From JBCCGI01 sp039029355 (GTDB lineage: Bacteria; Planctomycetota; UBA1135; GCA-002686595): 14,559 nucleotides of DNA. Both the position numbers and the translations under genes were made by a program. The notes under the pieces are model-generated. The model worked only from the letters and a program-made list of their open reading frames with translations. It ran no database searches and was not told where the DNA came from. Where the stretch lies: positions 1 through 14,559 of the forward strand of contig JBCCGI010000141.1 in the NCBI GenBank assembly GCA_039029355.1, written 5' to 3'. Below are positions 1-7,565 of this stretch, piece by piece. The stretch's first letter is position 1, and each line of letters opens with the position of its first letter.

Positions 1-1499
1 CCGTAGTGCGACAGGTGCACGTCGCGGACGTCGAAGCCGGCGCGCTTGCGGTTGAGACCGCCCGGGCCGAGCGCGGACAGGCGCCGCTCGTGCGTGAGCT
101 GCGACAGCGGGTTGGTCTGGTCGACGACCTGGCTCAGCTCACCGCGGCCGAAGAAGTACTCGACCGCCGAGGAGAAGGTCTTCGAGTTGATCAGGTTGCG
201 CGGGGAGACCGTCTCCGGGTTCTCCAGGTTCATGCGCTCCTGCGCGGTGCGGCGGAGCTTCAGCAGGCCCTTGCGGAACTCCTCGCCCGCCAGCTCGGCG
301 ATGGTGCGCACGCGCCGGTTGCCGAGGTTGTCGATGTCGTCGATCTCGCCCTGGCCGTTGCGCAGGTCGATCAGGTAGCGGATCGAGTTGGTGATGTCCT
401 GCGGCTGGAGGACCTGAATGTCCTCGGGGATGTCCTGGTCGAACTTGCGGTTCAGGCGGAAGCGCCCCACGCGACCGAGGCGATAGCGCTGCGGGTCGAA
501 GAACTTCTCGTGGAAGAGCTCGCGCGCCTTCTCCAGCTGCGGCGGGTTGCCGGGACGAAGGCGGCTGTAGATCTTGAGCAGCGCCTCGGAGTGGCTCTTG
601 CACGGGTCCTCGTGCAGAGCGTTGATGATCAGCATGTCGAGGTCCGCCGGGTCGGCGTCGATGACCTCGACCTCGGCCAGATCGCCGGCCGCGATCTCGA
701 GCGCCTGCGCTTCGGAGATCTCGGTCGCCGACGGGACCAGCACCTCGCCGGTCTTGAGGACGACGATGTCCCCCACCGCGATCTTGCCGGTGATCTGCTT
801 GGCGAAGGCGCTCTCGGTCTGCGTCTTGCCCTTCTTCACGACCTTGGTCGTGTAGAAGGCGCGCAGCACGTCCTGGTCGGTCGAGAGGTTCTCGTCCAGG
901 GCGCGCAGCAGCGTGACCGCCGAGAACTTGCCCGACTGGTCGATGCGGACCGTCAGGATGTCCTTCTTGGTGACGTTGAGCTCGATCCAACTCCCGCGTT
1001 CGGGAATGATCCAGCAGCTGTGGAGCTTCCGGTCGGCGCTGGCGGTGTCGACCGAGAAGTCGACGCCCGGCGAGCGGTGCAGCTGGCTCACGATCACGCG
1101 CTCGGAGCCGTTGATGATGAACTCGCCGCCGCCGATCATCAGCGGGATCTCGCCGAGGTAGACCTCCTCCTCGACCGGCTCGGGCTTCACCAGGCGCAGC
1201 CGGACCTTGAAGGGGTAGCCATAGGTCAGCCGCAGCTTGCGGCACTCGTCGATGGTGTAGCGCGGCCGCCCGAGTTCGTACCCCACGTACTCAAGGCACA
1301 TGGTCTTGTCGTACGAGTAGATCGGGAAGACCTCCCTCAGGAGCTCCTCGAGCCCCTTGGTGTTCCGCTGCCCCTGGGGCACCTCCACCATGAGGAAGTC
1401 GTTGTAGGCCTTGCGCTGGATCTCCGTCAGGTCGGGGACGGGGACGATGTGCTGGTAGCCGCCGAAGACGTGCAGCTCTCTGTTTTCAGTCACGCTCAT
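1..1499 (-). CDS. rpoB: RNA polymerase beta subunit, N-terminal part (3' end beyond the left edge)
   Basis: Beta subunit of the core RNA polymerase, which forms one side of the DNA/RNA channel. The first 499 codons are present; the gene runs off the left edge. Seen: N-terminus MSVTENRELHVFGGYQ; the family motif GEIPLMIGGGEFIINGSERV with VSQLHRSPG after it (about residues 120-155); NRRVRTIAELAGEEFRKGLL (about 400-420); and the rifampicin-region block FFGRGELSQVVDQTNP followed by LTHERRLSALGPGGL near the truncated end. At the positions equivalent to E. coli Phe514 and Met515 it has Val-Val, while Gln513, Asp516, His526 and Ser531 equivalents are kept. The start is ATG at 1499 with GGTGAG at 1508-1513, 8 bases upstream. 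There is no room for the large lineage-specific N-terminal insertion of the E. coli protein. It is the last gene of the cluster in this window, 512 bases after rplL. Identity is certain; completeness cannot be judged. Confidence 0.98.
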   Translation of the reverse strand, partial: MSVTENRELHVFGGYQHIVPVPDLTEIQRKAYNDFLMVEVPQGQRNTKGLEELLREVFPIYSYDKTMCLEYVGYELGRPRYTIDECRKLRLTYGYPFKVRLRLVKPEPVEEEVYLGEIPLMIGGGEFIINGSERVIVSQLHRSPGVDFSVDTASADRKLHSCWIIPERGSWIELNVTKKDILTVRIDQSGKFSAVTLLRALDENLSTDQDVLRAFYTTKVVKKGKTQTESAFAKQITGKIAVGDIVVLKTGEVLVPSATEISEAQALEIAAGDLAEVEVIDADPADLDMLIINALHEDPCKSHSEALLKIYSRLRPGNPPQLEKARELFHEKFFDPQRYRLGRVGRFRLNRKFDQDIPEDIQVLQPQDITNSIRYLIDLRNGQGEIDDIDNLGNRRVRTIAELAGEEFRKGLLKLRRTAQERMNLENPETVSPRNLINSKTFSSAVEYFFGRGELSQVVDQTNPLSQLTHERRLSALGPGGLNRKRAGFDVRDVHLSHY

Positions 1500-2011
1500 G
1501 GATGTCACTCACCACAGCGCCGGACCGCTCTCGTACGGTGGACTTGGATCCCGGCGGATCTGATGGGAGGCGGGGCGAACGGGCCCTCGCCGTGGCGCTG
1601 GCTATCGCTCGCCTTGGGGAGTTGCGCCGGTGCAGCAACCGGCACGAGGAAGGGACGAAGACACACCTCCGCGCGCTACGGAGGTTTTGAGGCATCGTGA
1701 GGAGCCCCCGCCGCCGGCCGACGGGCGCGGGCACCGGCCGAATCGAAGGGAGCGGATCGCGGGACGAGGAGCCCTGCCGCACCTAGCGCCGACATCGTAG
1801 CTCACGGGGGCCGCGATCCGACGCTTTAAATAAGGCACCTCCGGTGACGAACCGGGCAGCCTAGCTCCAGGAGGCCCACCGGGCGCCCGCGCGGGGCAAC
1901 CCGGGAGGGCCCCACGGGGGCCAGGAGGCAGCGGAAGGCGCCTGGGGGCCCCCCGAAGGCGGCCCGCCAAAGCGGCCTGTCCTCGACGCGGGGTCAACGG
2001 GCGGTCGATCC
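1500..2011 (-). other. Long rplL-rpoB intergenic region, structured, no gene seen
   Basis: No credible coding sequence: open frames here are short, arginine-rich and lack a ribosome binding site. Seen: a 9-base AT island TTTAAATAA (1825-1833), striking in such GC-rich DNA; a 10-bp inverted repeat (1753-1762/1811-1820, listed separately); and smaller stems at 1626-1631/1638-1643, 1665-1671/1679-1685 and 1908-1913/1917-1922. The stem at 1665-1685 is followed on the plus strand by TTTT, so it is terminator-like only in the direction opposite to the operon. I could not find a good -35 box for the AT island at normal spacing. Known: in E. coli the rplL-rpoB gap carries a partial attenuator and an RNase III processing site. 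Inferred: this region does a similar job here, possibly with an added promoter. Confidence 0.7.
1753..1820 (-). repeat. 10-bp perfect inverted repeat between rplL and rpoB
   Basis: CGGATCGCGG at 1753-1762 is the exact reverse complement of CCGCGATCCG at 1811-1820, leaving a 48-base loop. It lies directly downstream (in transcription order) of the AT island at 1825-1833. In RNA it would give a long stem suited to processing by a double-strand ribonuclease or to slowing polymerase; the function is inferred from position only. Confidence 0.55.
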
Positions 2012-2419
2012 CTAGCCGAGCTTGACGGTGCCGCCCGCGGCCTCGATCTTGCCTTGGATCTCCTCGGCCTCCTCTTTCGAGCAGCCCTCCTTGACGGCCT
2101 TCGGGGCGCCGTCGACCAGCTCCTTGGCCTCCTTGAGACCAAGGCCGGTGATCGCGCGGACCTCTTTGATGACCTGGATCTTCTTGTCGCCGGCCGACTC
2201 GAGGATCACGTCGAAGGACGTCTTCTCCTCGGCGCCGCCGTCCCCACCGGCCGCGGGGCCGGCAGCGGCGACCGCGACGGGAGCCGCGGCGCTGACGCCC
2301 CACTTGTCCTCGAGGTGCTTGACCAGTTTCGAGGCGTCCAGCAGCGACAGGGTGTCGAGCTTGTCCGCGATCTCCTGCAGGGCGGGTTCAAGCTCGACGG
2401 CGGTGGTTTCTTCGGACAT
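2012..2419 (-). CDS. rplL: 50S ribosomal protein L7/L12
   Basis: The multi-copy acidic stalk protein that binds L10 and recruits the translational GTPases. It has 135 residues, near the family length of 120-130. Seen: N-terminal dimerisation domain with LQEIADKLDTLSLLDASKLV (about 13-32), an Ala/Gly/Pro-rich hinge containing AAAPVAVAAAGPAAGG (about 45-60), and the C-terminal factor-binding domain with KTSFDVIL, IKEVRAITGLGLKEAKELV and the ending GGTVKLG. I chose ATG at 2419 (protein begins MSEETTAVE), because AGGAG at 2430-2434 is 10 bases upstream. An in-frame TTG at 2428 sits only 1 base from that site and is unlikely. It follows rplJ after 87 bases with no obvious terminator and precedes the long gap before rpoB. 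Confidence 0.97.
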   Translation of the reverse strand: MSEETTAVELEPALQEIADKLDTLSLLDASKLVKHLEDKWGVSAAAPVAVAAAGPAAGGDGGAEEKTSFDVILESAGDKKIQVIKEVRAITGLGLKEAKELVDGAPKAVKEGCSKEEAEEIQGKIEAAGGTVKLG

Positions 2420-2506
2420 GACTTCCAATCTCCTGGAAAGCGCGTTTCAGTGCCGGACCGCCCACGCGGCCGGCTGGTTTTGGGGTTCGAAGGGGAGGGG
2501 CTGGGC

Positions 2507-3052
2507 CTAGCCCTCGCCCTCCGTGGGGGAGTCGCCCGCCTCGTCGACGCGGGCCTGGATGACACGGGCGAGGCCGCCCGGAACGCCGGCGAGGCACTGA
2601 ACGATCCCGCGTGCGGGACCCGACAGGCAGCCGAGGATCATGGCCCGGAGCTCGTCGCGGCCGGGCATGTTCGCAAGCAGGGCCGCGTCTTCGGCGCCGA
2701 GGAGGTTGCCCTCCATCAGCCCGCCGCGGTAGCCGAGCCGCCCGTCCTTCTTGGCCGGCGCTTCCTTGACCACCTTCGCGGCGTGGATCGCGGCCTCGGC
2801 GTCGCCCCAGCTGATCCCGACGTTGCCCTTGAGCAGGTCGTCGGGCGCATCGATGCCGCGCTCCTTAAGCGCGATCCGGGTGAGGCGGTTGGGCACCATC
2901 CGGAGCGGCACGTCTTGCTCGGCGAGCTTGTTGCGCAGCTCCTCGGTCTCCTCGACGGTCAGGCCGCCCATCGAGATGAGCAGCATGCCGTCGGCGTCCT
3001 TGAGCTCGTCGGTGAGCTCGCGAACCATCATGTTCTTGACGACGTTCGGCAT
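2507..3052 (-). CDS. rplJ: 50S ribosomal protein L10
   Basis: Stalk base protein that binds 23S rRNA and carries the L7/L12 dimers. It has 181 residues, slightly longer than the usual 165-175. Seen: N-terminal rRNA-binding domain with VRELTDELKDADGMLLISMG, VEETEELRNKLAEQDV and MVPNRLTRIALKERG, then a C-terminal helical part (PARGIVQCLAGVPGGLARVI) that would hold the L12 dimers, ending in an acidic tail. The start ATG at 3052 lies only 2 bases after the rplA stop codon, and its Shine-Dalgarno GGAGGAG is formed by the last codons of rplA. This implies translational coupling to L1. In E. coli a separate leader bound by the L10-L12 complex precedes rplJ; there is no room for one here. Confidence 0.97.
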   Translation of the reverse strand: MPNVVKNMMVRELTDELKDADGMLLISMGGLTVEETEELRNKLAEQDVPLRMVPNRLTRIALKERGIDAPDDLLKGNVGISWGDAEAAIHAAKVVKEAPAKKDGRLGYRGGLMEGNLLGAEDAALLANMPGRDELRAMILGCLSGPARGIVQCLAGVPGGLARVIQARVDEAGDSPTEGEG

Positions 3053-3054
3053 GG

Positions 3055-3741
3055 TTACTCCTCCCAGGCGATCAAAGCGCCCGGCCCCATGGTGGTGCTG
3101 ATCGAGACCTTGCGCATGAAGTGCCCTTTGACGGCGGGCGGGCGCATGCCTTCGAGGTGACGGAGGAAGGCGCCGAGGTTCTCGGCGAGGTCCTCGACCG
3201 AGAACGAGCGCTTGCCAAGCGGCGCGTGCACGTTGCCGCCGGAGTCGGTGCGGAACTCGACCTTGCCCGCCTTGAACTCGGTCACGGCGCCGGCGACGTC
3301 GGGCGTCACGGTGCCGGACTTGGGCGAGGGCATCTTGCCCTGCGGGCCGAGCACTTTGCCGAGCTTGCCGACGTAGCGCATCATGTCCGGGCTCGCGATC
3401 ACGACGTCGAAGTCCATCCAGCCGCCTTCGATGCGCTCTGCCAGGTCCGCGCTGCCGACCTCGTCGGCACCGGCTTCCTTGGCGGCCTCGGCCTTGTCGC
3501 CTTCGGCGAACACGATCACCTTGACCGTCTTGCCAAGCCCCTTGGGCAGCGACACGGCGCCGCGAACCAGCTGGTCCGATTTGCGCGGGTCAATGCCGAG
3601 CTTGACGACGATGTCGACGGTCTCGTCGAACTTCGCCGAGCCCAAGCTCTTGATCAACGACAGGGCGTCGTTCGGGTCATAGCGGCGCGCGCGGTCGATG
3701 CGCGCCTCCGCCTCCGCATAGCGCTTGCTGCGATTCACCAT
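3055..3741 (-). CDS. rplA: 50S ribosomal protein L1
   Basis: L1 binds helix 76-78 of 23S rRNA at the mobile L1 stalk, which moves E-site tRNA; in many bacteria it also represses its own mRNA. It has 228 residues, close to the usual 230-235. Seen: MVNRSKRYAEAEARID start, VDIVVKLGIDPRKSDQLVRG, LPKGLGKTVKVIVFAEGDKA, the central-domain motif MMRYVGKLGKVLGPQGKMPS with KSGTVTPDV after it, and the C-terminal ISTTMGPGALI. ATG at 3741 follows the rplK stop by 3 bases, so the two are almost certainly co-translated, as in the standard L11 operon. I did not identify a convincing L1-binding mimic in the short leader before rplK. Confidence 0.97.
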   Translation of the reverse strand: MVNRSKRYAEAEARIDRARRYDPNDALSLIKSLGSAKFDETVDIVVKLGIDPRKSDQLVRGAVSLPKGLGKTVKVIVFAEGDKAEAAKEAGADEVGSADLAERIEGGWMDFDVVIASPDMMRYVGKLGKVLGPQGKMPSPKSGTVTPDVAGAVTEFKAGKVEFRTDSGGNVHAPLGKRSFSVEDLAENLGAFLRHLEGMRPPAVKGHFMRKVSISTTMGPGALIAWEE

Positions 3742-3744
3742 GGC

Positions 3745-4170
3745 CTAGCCTTTGACCTCGATTCCAGCGGAGCGGGCGGTTCCTTCGATGATCCGCATCG
3801 CGTGCTCGATGTCGCGCGCGTTCAGGTCGACCAGCTTGATCTTGGCGATCTCCTCGACCTGCTCGCGCGTGACCGAACCCGCGATCTCGTGCCCGACCAT
3901 CCCCGCCGCCTTCTCGAGCTTGGCGGCCTTCTTGAGAAGCACCGCGGCCGGAGGCGTCTTGAGGATGAAGTCGAAGCTCCGGTCCTTGTAGACGTTGATT
4001 TCGACGGGGATGATCATCCCCATCTGGTCGCGGGTCCGGTCGTTGAACTGCTTGACGAACTCCGCGATGTTCACTCCATGCGAGCCGAGCGCGGGCCCGA
4101 CGGGAGGCGCGGGCGTCGCCTGGCCTCCCGGACACTGGAGCTTGATCTTGCCGGTGATTTCCTTGGCCAT
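3745..4170 (-). CDS. rplK: 50S ribosomal protein L11
   Basis: L11 binds the GTPase-associated centre of 23S rRNA. It has 141 residues, exactly the normal length. Seen: the proline-rich N-terminal segment PGGQATPAPPVGPALGSHG (about 14-32), which in other bacteria forms the thiopeptide-binding cleft with rRNA, NIAEFVKQFNDRT, VYKDRSFDFILKTPPAAVLL in the middle, and the rRNA-binding C-terminal domain ending MRIIEGTARSAGIEVKG. Start ATG at 4170, with GAGGA at 4178-4182, 7 bases upstream. It lies 39 bases after nusG and 3 bases before rplA. Confidence 0.97.
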   Translation of the reverse strand: MAKEITGKIKLQCPGGQATPAPPVGPALGSHGVNIAEFVKQFNDRTRDQMGMIIPVEINVYKDRSFDFILKTPPAAVLLKKAAKLEKAAGMVGHEIAGSVTREQVEEIAKIKLVDLNARDIEHAMRIIEGTARSAGIEVKG

Positions 4171-4209
4171 GATTCGTTCCTCGGGCGGGCGGACGGGTCA
4201 GCGTCCGGG

Positions 4210-4761
4210 CTAGACCGCCTCCACCTCCCAGTATTCGAGCTCGACGGGGGTCGGGCGGCCGAAGATCGTGACGGTGACCTTTACCGTCCCCTTCTCAGGG
4301 TTGACCTCGTCGACGGTCCCATCGAAACCGTCGAACGCGCCGGACTTGATCTTCACCATGTCGCCCTTGTGCAGGTTGATCGCGACCTGCGGGCGCTCCT
4401 CGCTGTCGGACATCCGCGCGAGGATGGACGAAACCTGCTCTTCGGCGATCGGCGTCGCCTCGCCCCGGGACCCGAGGAAGTCCCCGAAGCCGGGGGTGGA
4501 GCGCAGGGTGGAGCGCGCATCGATCGTGCGCACGTCGTCGGGCACCTCGAGGTCCGCCTGGACCATCAGGTACCCGGGGTAGAGCTTGCGCGAGACCACG
4601 CGCCGCTTGCCGTTCTTCAGGTCCGTGACCCGCTCGAACGGCACCAGGATCTGCGGGATGACGTCCTGCAGGCCCTTGACGCTGATGCGGGTCTCGAGCT
4701 GCTTGCGGATCGAGTCCTCACGACCCGACTGGCAACGGACGAAGTACCACTTGTAACCCAT
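4210..4761 (-). CDS. nusG: Transcription elongation/antitermination factor NusG
   Basis: General elongation factor that binds the beta-prime clamp and links RNA polymerase to Rho or to the ribosome. It has 183 residues, the typical size. Seen: NGN domain beginning MGYKWYFVRCQSGRE, with the conserved KLYPGYLMVQ (about 59-68) and RSTPGFGDFLG; then a C-terminal KOW domain (about 130-183) with HKGDMVKIKSGAFDGFDGTV and VTIFGRPTPVELEYWEVEA. I chose ATG at 4761, which overlaps the secE stop by one base (TGATG) and has GGGGAG just upstream. An in-frame GTG at 4773 would lie inside secE and place that purine run within the gene. The secE-nusG pairing is conserved in most bacteria. Confidence 0.97.
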   Translation of the reverse strand: MGYKWYFVRCQSGREDSIRKQLETRISVKGLQDVIPQILVPFERVTDLKNGKRRVVSRKLYPGYLMVQADLEVPDDVRTIDARSTLRSTPGFGDFLGSRGEATPIAEEQVSSILARMSDSEERPQVAINLHKGDMVKIKSGAFDGFDGTVDEVNPEKGTVKVTVTIFGRPTPVELEYWEVEAV

Positions 4762-5198
4762 CAGGCTCCCCACCCGAAGATGAGCCGCTTGACCAGGCCG
4801 CCGAGGGCCCAGTCGCTACCGGCCAGGAACGCCATCAGGATCGCGACGCTGATGATCACGACGAGCGAGGAGTTCACGACGTCCTGCATCGTCGGCCAGG
4901 TGACCTTGCGGAGCTCTTGCTCCGTCTCGATCAGGAGGTCGGCGACCTTGGGCGTCTGCTGCCAGTTGTAGAGCCAGAACATGCCGCCCGCGAACACCGC
5001 AGTGGCGAGCAGGAACGAGGGGCTCAGCGGGATCGACACGATCGGGATCGTCAGGTCCGCGATCGGGTTCTTCATCGACGAGACGTACGTCGACAGCGTC
5101 TGGTGCAGGAACTGGCAACCGAACAGGAGAAGCAGCGCCAGGGACCAGAAGGTCGCCATGCGCGCCATCCGTCCTTGCTCGGGCTTGTAGGCCTTCAT
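4761..5198 (-). CDS. secE: Preprotein translocase subunit SecE
   Basis: Small membrane subunit that clamps the SecY channel. It has 145 residues, longer than the minimal one-helix form (about 60) and than the 127-residue E. coli form. Seen: three hydrophobic segments at about 15-33, 58-77 and 108-128, and the diagnostic amphipathic motif ETEQELRKVTWPTMQDV (about 91-107) just before the last helix. The first start consistent with the family is ATG at 5198 (MKAYKPEQGRMARM), preceded by AAAGGA close by and GAGGA 11 bases upstream. The frame stays open upstream but that stretch has no SecE-like sequence. The gene follows rpmG after 97 bases, without the tRNA-Trp found there in some bacteria, and overlaps nusG. 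Confidence 0.95.
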   Translation of the reverse strand: MKAYKPEQGRMARMATFWSLALLLLFGCQFLHQTLSTYVSSMKNPIADLTIPIVSIPLSPSFLLATAVFAGGMFWLYNWQQTPKVADLLIETEQELRKVTWPTMQDVVNSSLVVIISVAILMAFLAGSDWALGGLVKRLIFGWGA

Positions 5199-5258
5199 CG
5201 TTCGTCCTTTCGTTCCTCGCGTCTGACTCGGGAGCCTGGGGTTGCAAGCGGAGTGGTT

Positions 5259-5287
5259 CGGTGGGAGCGCCTCTGCCTCCCCCACCG
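5259..5287 (-). repeat. Hairpin between rpmG and secE
   Basis: Plus-strand CGGTGGG (5259-5265) and CCCACCG (5281-5287) are exact complements, giving a 7-bp stem with a 15-base loop in the operon mRNA, 8 bases after the rpmG stop. No T-run follows, so it is more likely a stability or processing element than a terminator. Confidence 0.4.
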
Positions 5288-5295
5288 CGAACACG

Positions 5296-5457
5296 TCAGC
5301 TGAGCTTGCGCTCCTTGTGCATCGTGTGCTGGCGGCAGAACTTGCAGAACTTCTTCTTCTCGAGCTTGTACGCGGCCTTCTGACGCTTGTGCGTCGTGTA
5401 AGCGCGGTTCTTGCAGTCCTGGCAGACGAGGAAGACGTAGCGTTCCTTGATCTTCAC
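5296..5457 (-). CDS. rpmG: 50S ribosomal protein L33, zinc-binding type
   Basis: Small ribosomal protein near the E site. The sequence encodes 53 residues starting VKIKERYVFLVCQDCKNRAY and ending MHKERKLS, the normal length of about 50-55. Four cysteines in two CxxC pairs (residues 12/15 and 38/41) show the zinc-ribbon form rather than the cysteine-free paralogue that some bacteria express under zinc starvation. The start is GTG at 5457, with GAGGG about 8 bases upstream; no ATG lies nearby. It sits between tuf and secE, a common location. It follows the strong terminator at 5484-5521 by only 26 bases, so its expression must rely on read-through or on a promoter overlapping that hairpin. Confidence 0.95.
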   Translation of the reverse strand: MKIKERYVFLVCQDCKNRAYTTHKRQKAAYKLEKKKFCKFCRQHTMHKERKLS

Positions 5458-5483
5458 GGGGCAGTCCCTCGAAGCGGTCGAAG

Positions 5484-5521
5484 AAAAAAGCACCGGGCCG
5501 CGGGCGACGCCCGCAGCCCGG
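5484..5521 (-). terminator. Strong intrinsic terminator/attenuator after tuf
   Basis: Arms at 5493-5505 and 5509-5521 pair over 13 bp (one G-U in the transcript) around a 3-base loop. In the minus-strand transcript this stem is followed by TGC and then six consecutive T (5489-5484). The stem begins 10 bases after the tuf stop. It has the full form of a Rho-independent terminator, yet lies inside a gene cluster that continues in the same direction, which suggests partial termination. Confidence 0.88.
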
Positions 5522-5531
5522 AGAAATCGCT

Positions 5532-6752
<1,221 letters not shown>

Positions 6753-6833
6753 CTTGGATCCGAAGTTCTTGGGCGATCTGCCCGTGGGTAGTTGGGGTTT
6801 GAAAAGGGGCGGCACCGCGCGGGGCGCCACATG

Positions 6834-6863
6834 AGCGTTGGGGACGGAAGCGTTGGGGACGGA
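6834..6863. repeat. Tandem 15-bp duplication in the tuf leader
   Basis: AGCGTTGGGGACGGA occurs twice back to back (6834-6848 and 6849-6863) between tRNA-Thr(GGU) and tuf. The core TTGGGGACGG occurs a third time at 7096-7105 in the spacer between tRNA-Tyr and tRNA-Gly. On the transcribed strand the unit reads TCCGTCCCCAACGCT. Next to it, a 6-bp stem (6811-6816/6823-6828) followed by GCCCCTTTTC on the minus strand could be a weak attenuator. Confidence 0.75.
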
Positions 6864-6906
6864 ACCCCGGGCGCGATCTAGCTGGGCCGGCCGGTCCGGC
6901 GCGAGA

Positions 6907-6981
<75 letters not shown>

Positions 6982-7011
6982 GCCGTGGATCTCGTACGCG
7001 CCCCGGGGCTA

Positions 7012-7085
7012 TGGAGCGGGCGATGGGAATCGAACCCACGCGATCAGCTTGGAAGGCTGACGTTCTACCATTGAACTACGCCCGC
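7012..7085 (-). tRNA. glyT: tRNA-Gly(UCC)
   Basis: Acceptor stem GCGGGCG/CGCCCGC, D arm with GTTC...GAAC, anticodon stem TCAGC/GCTGA with loop CTTCCAA (anticodon UCC, reads GGA/GGG), T arm GTGGG TTCGATT CCCAT, discriminator T and encoded CCA (7014-7012). It lies 30 bases upstream of tRNA-Thr(GGU), so both are probably cut from one precursor. E. coli glyT has the same anticodon at this place. Confidence 0.96.
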
Positions 7086-7200
7086 CCGCCGAGCCTTGGG
7101 GACGGGGCAAGCGCCGTGCATCGTCGCTCGCCCTGCGCGCCGAACCGAGACGGGCGTCGCGCTGCTCGTTGCCTCCGCGTGCGGCCGGAGCCGTTCGGAG

Positions 7201-7285
<85 letters not shown>

Positions 7286-7346
7286 CTCGTTGCGGCGCTC
7301 TCGTCGCCTCCCGCGGGGACCGCGAGACGCGAGCGAGCTCGCCAGG

Positions 7347-7507
7347 GGCGCTCTCGGACCGAGCGCCGCGCGACGATGCATCCGGTGCAGACGCGGACCA
7401 CGCGGGTCCGCTCCCGTCTCATCGTGTTTCCGTCTCAATTGAAAAGGATCATCCCGACCGGGGTCGGGGTCGGCTGCGGCGCGCGTTCCCGGCCGACCGG
7501 GGTCGGC
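7347..7507. repeat. Cluster of four perfect 7-bp inverted repeats in the Thr-Tyr tRNA spacer
   Basis: The 280-base spacer 7286-7565 holds no gene I can support but four exact inverted repeats: 7347-7353/7361-7367 (loop 7), 7393-7399/7405-7411 (loop 5), 7453-7459/7462-7468 (CCCGACC-GG-GGTCGGG) and 7492-7498/7501-7507 (GCCGACC-GG-GGTCGGC). The last two share a 14-base core with centres 39 bases apart and could be duplicated protein-binding dyads or RNA hairpins. An AT-rich patch with TTTTCAATTGAG (minus strand) lies between 7435 and 7447. No tRNA-like fold or clear promoter was found in the spacer. Confidence 0.7.
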
Positions 7508-7565
7508 GAGGAGGCGTCGGCCGCCGCCTGTGCTCAGCTCGTTGTCACTCCGCCCGCGCTTGCCC

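Noticed and set aside
1665..1688. Terminator-like stem with TTTT in the rplL-rpoB gap
   Set aside because: The T-run is on the plus strand, opposite to operon transcription, and no plus-strand gene ends there; kept only as a minor hairpin.
6..1700. Long plus-strand open frame of about 564 codons opposite rpoB
   Set aside because: It is antisense to a certain rpoB coding region; in GC-rich DNA the complementary frame of a real gene stays open by codon bias. The translation is a low-complexity Ala/Leu/Val/Asp/Arg mixture with no family signature.
1486..1782. Possible small gene in the rplL-rpoB gap (98 codons, minus strand)
   Set aside because: Arg/Ser/Pro-rich composition, no ribosome binding site and overlap with the rpoB start; looks like non-coding GC-rich sequence.
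3121..4971. Plus-strand open frame of about 616 codons opposite rplA, rplK, nusG and secE
   Set aside because: It spans four conserved genes on the other strand and has the same compositional bias; no ribosome binding site or motif.
5199..5295. tRNA-Trp expected between rpmG and secE in some bacteria
   Set aside because: The 97 bases contain no T-loop consensus, no CCA anticodon loop and no acceptor stem; only a 7-bp hairpin.
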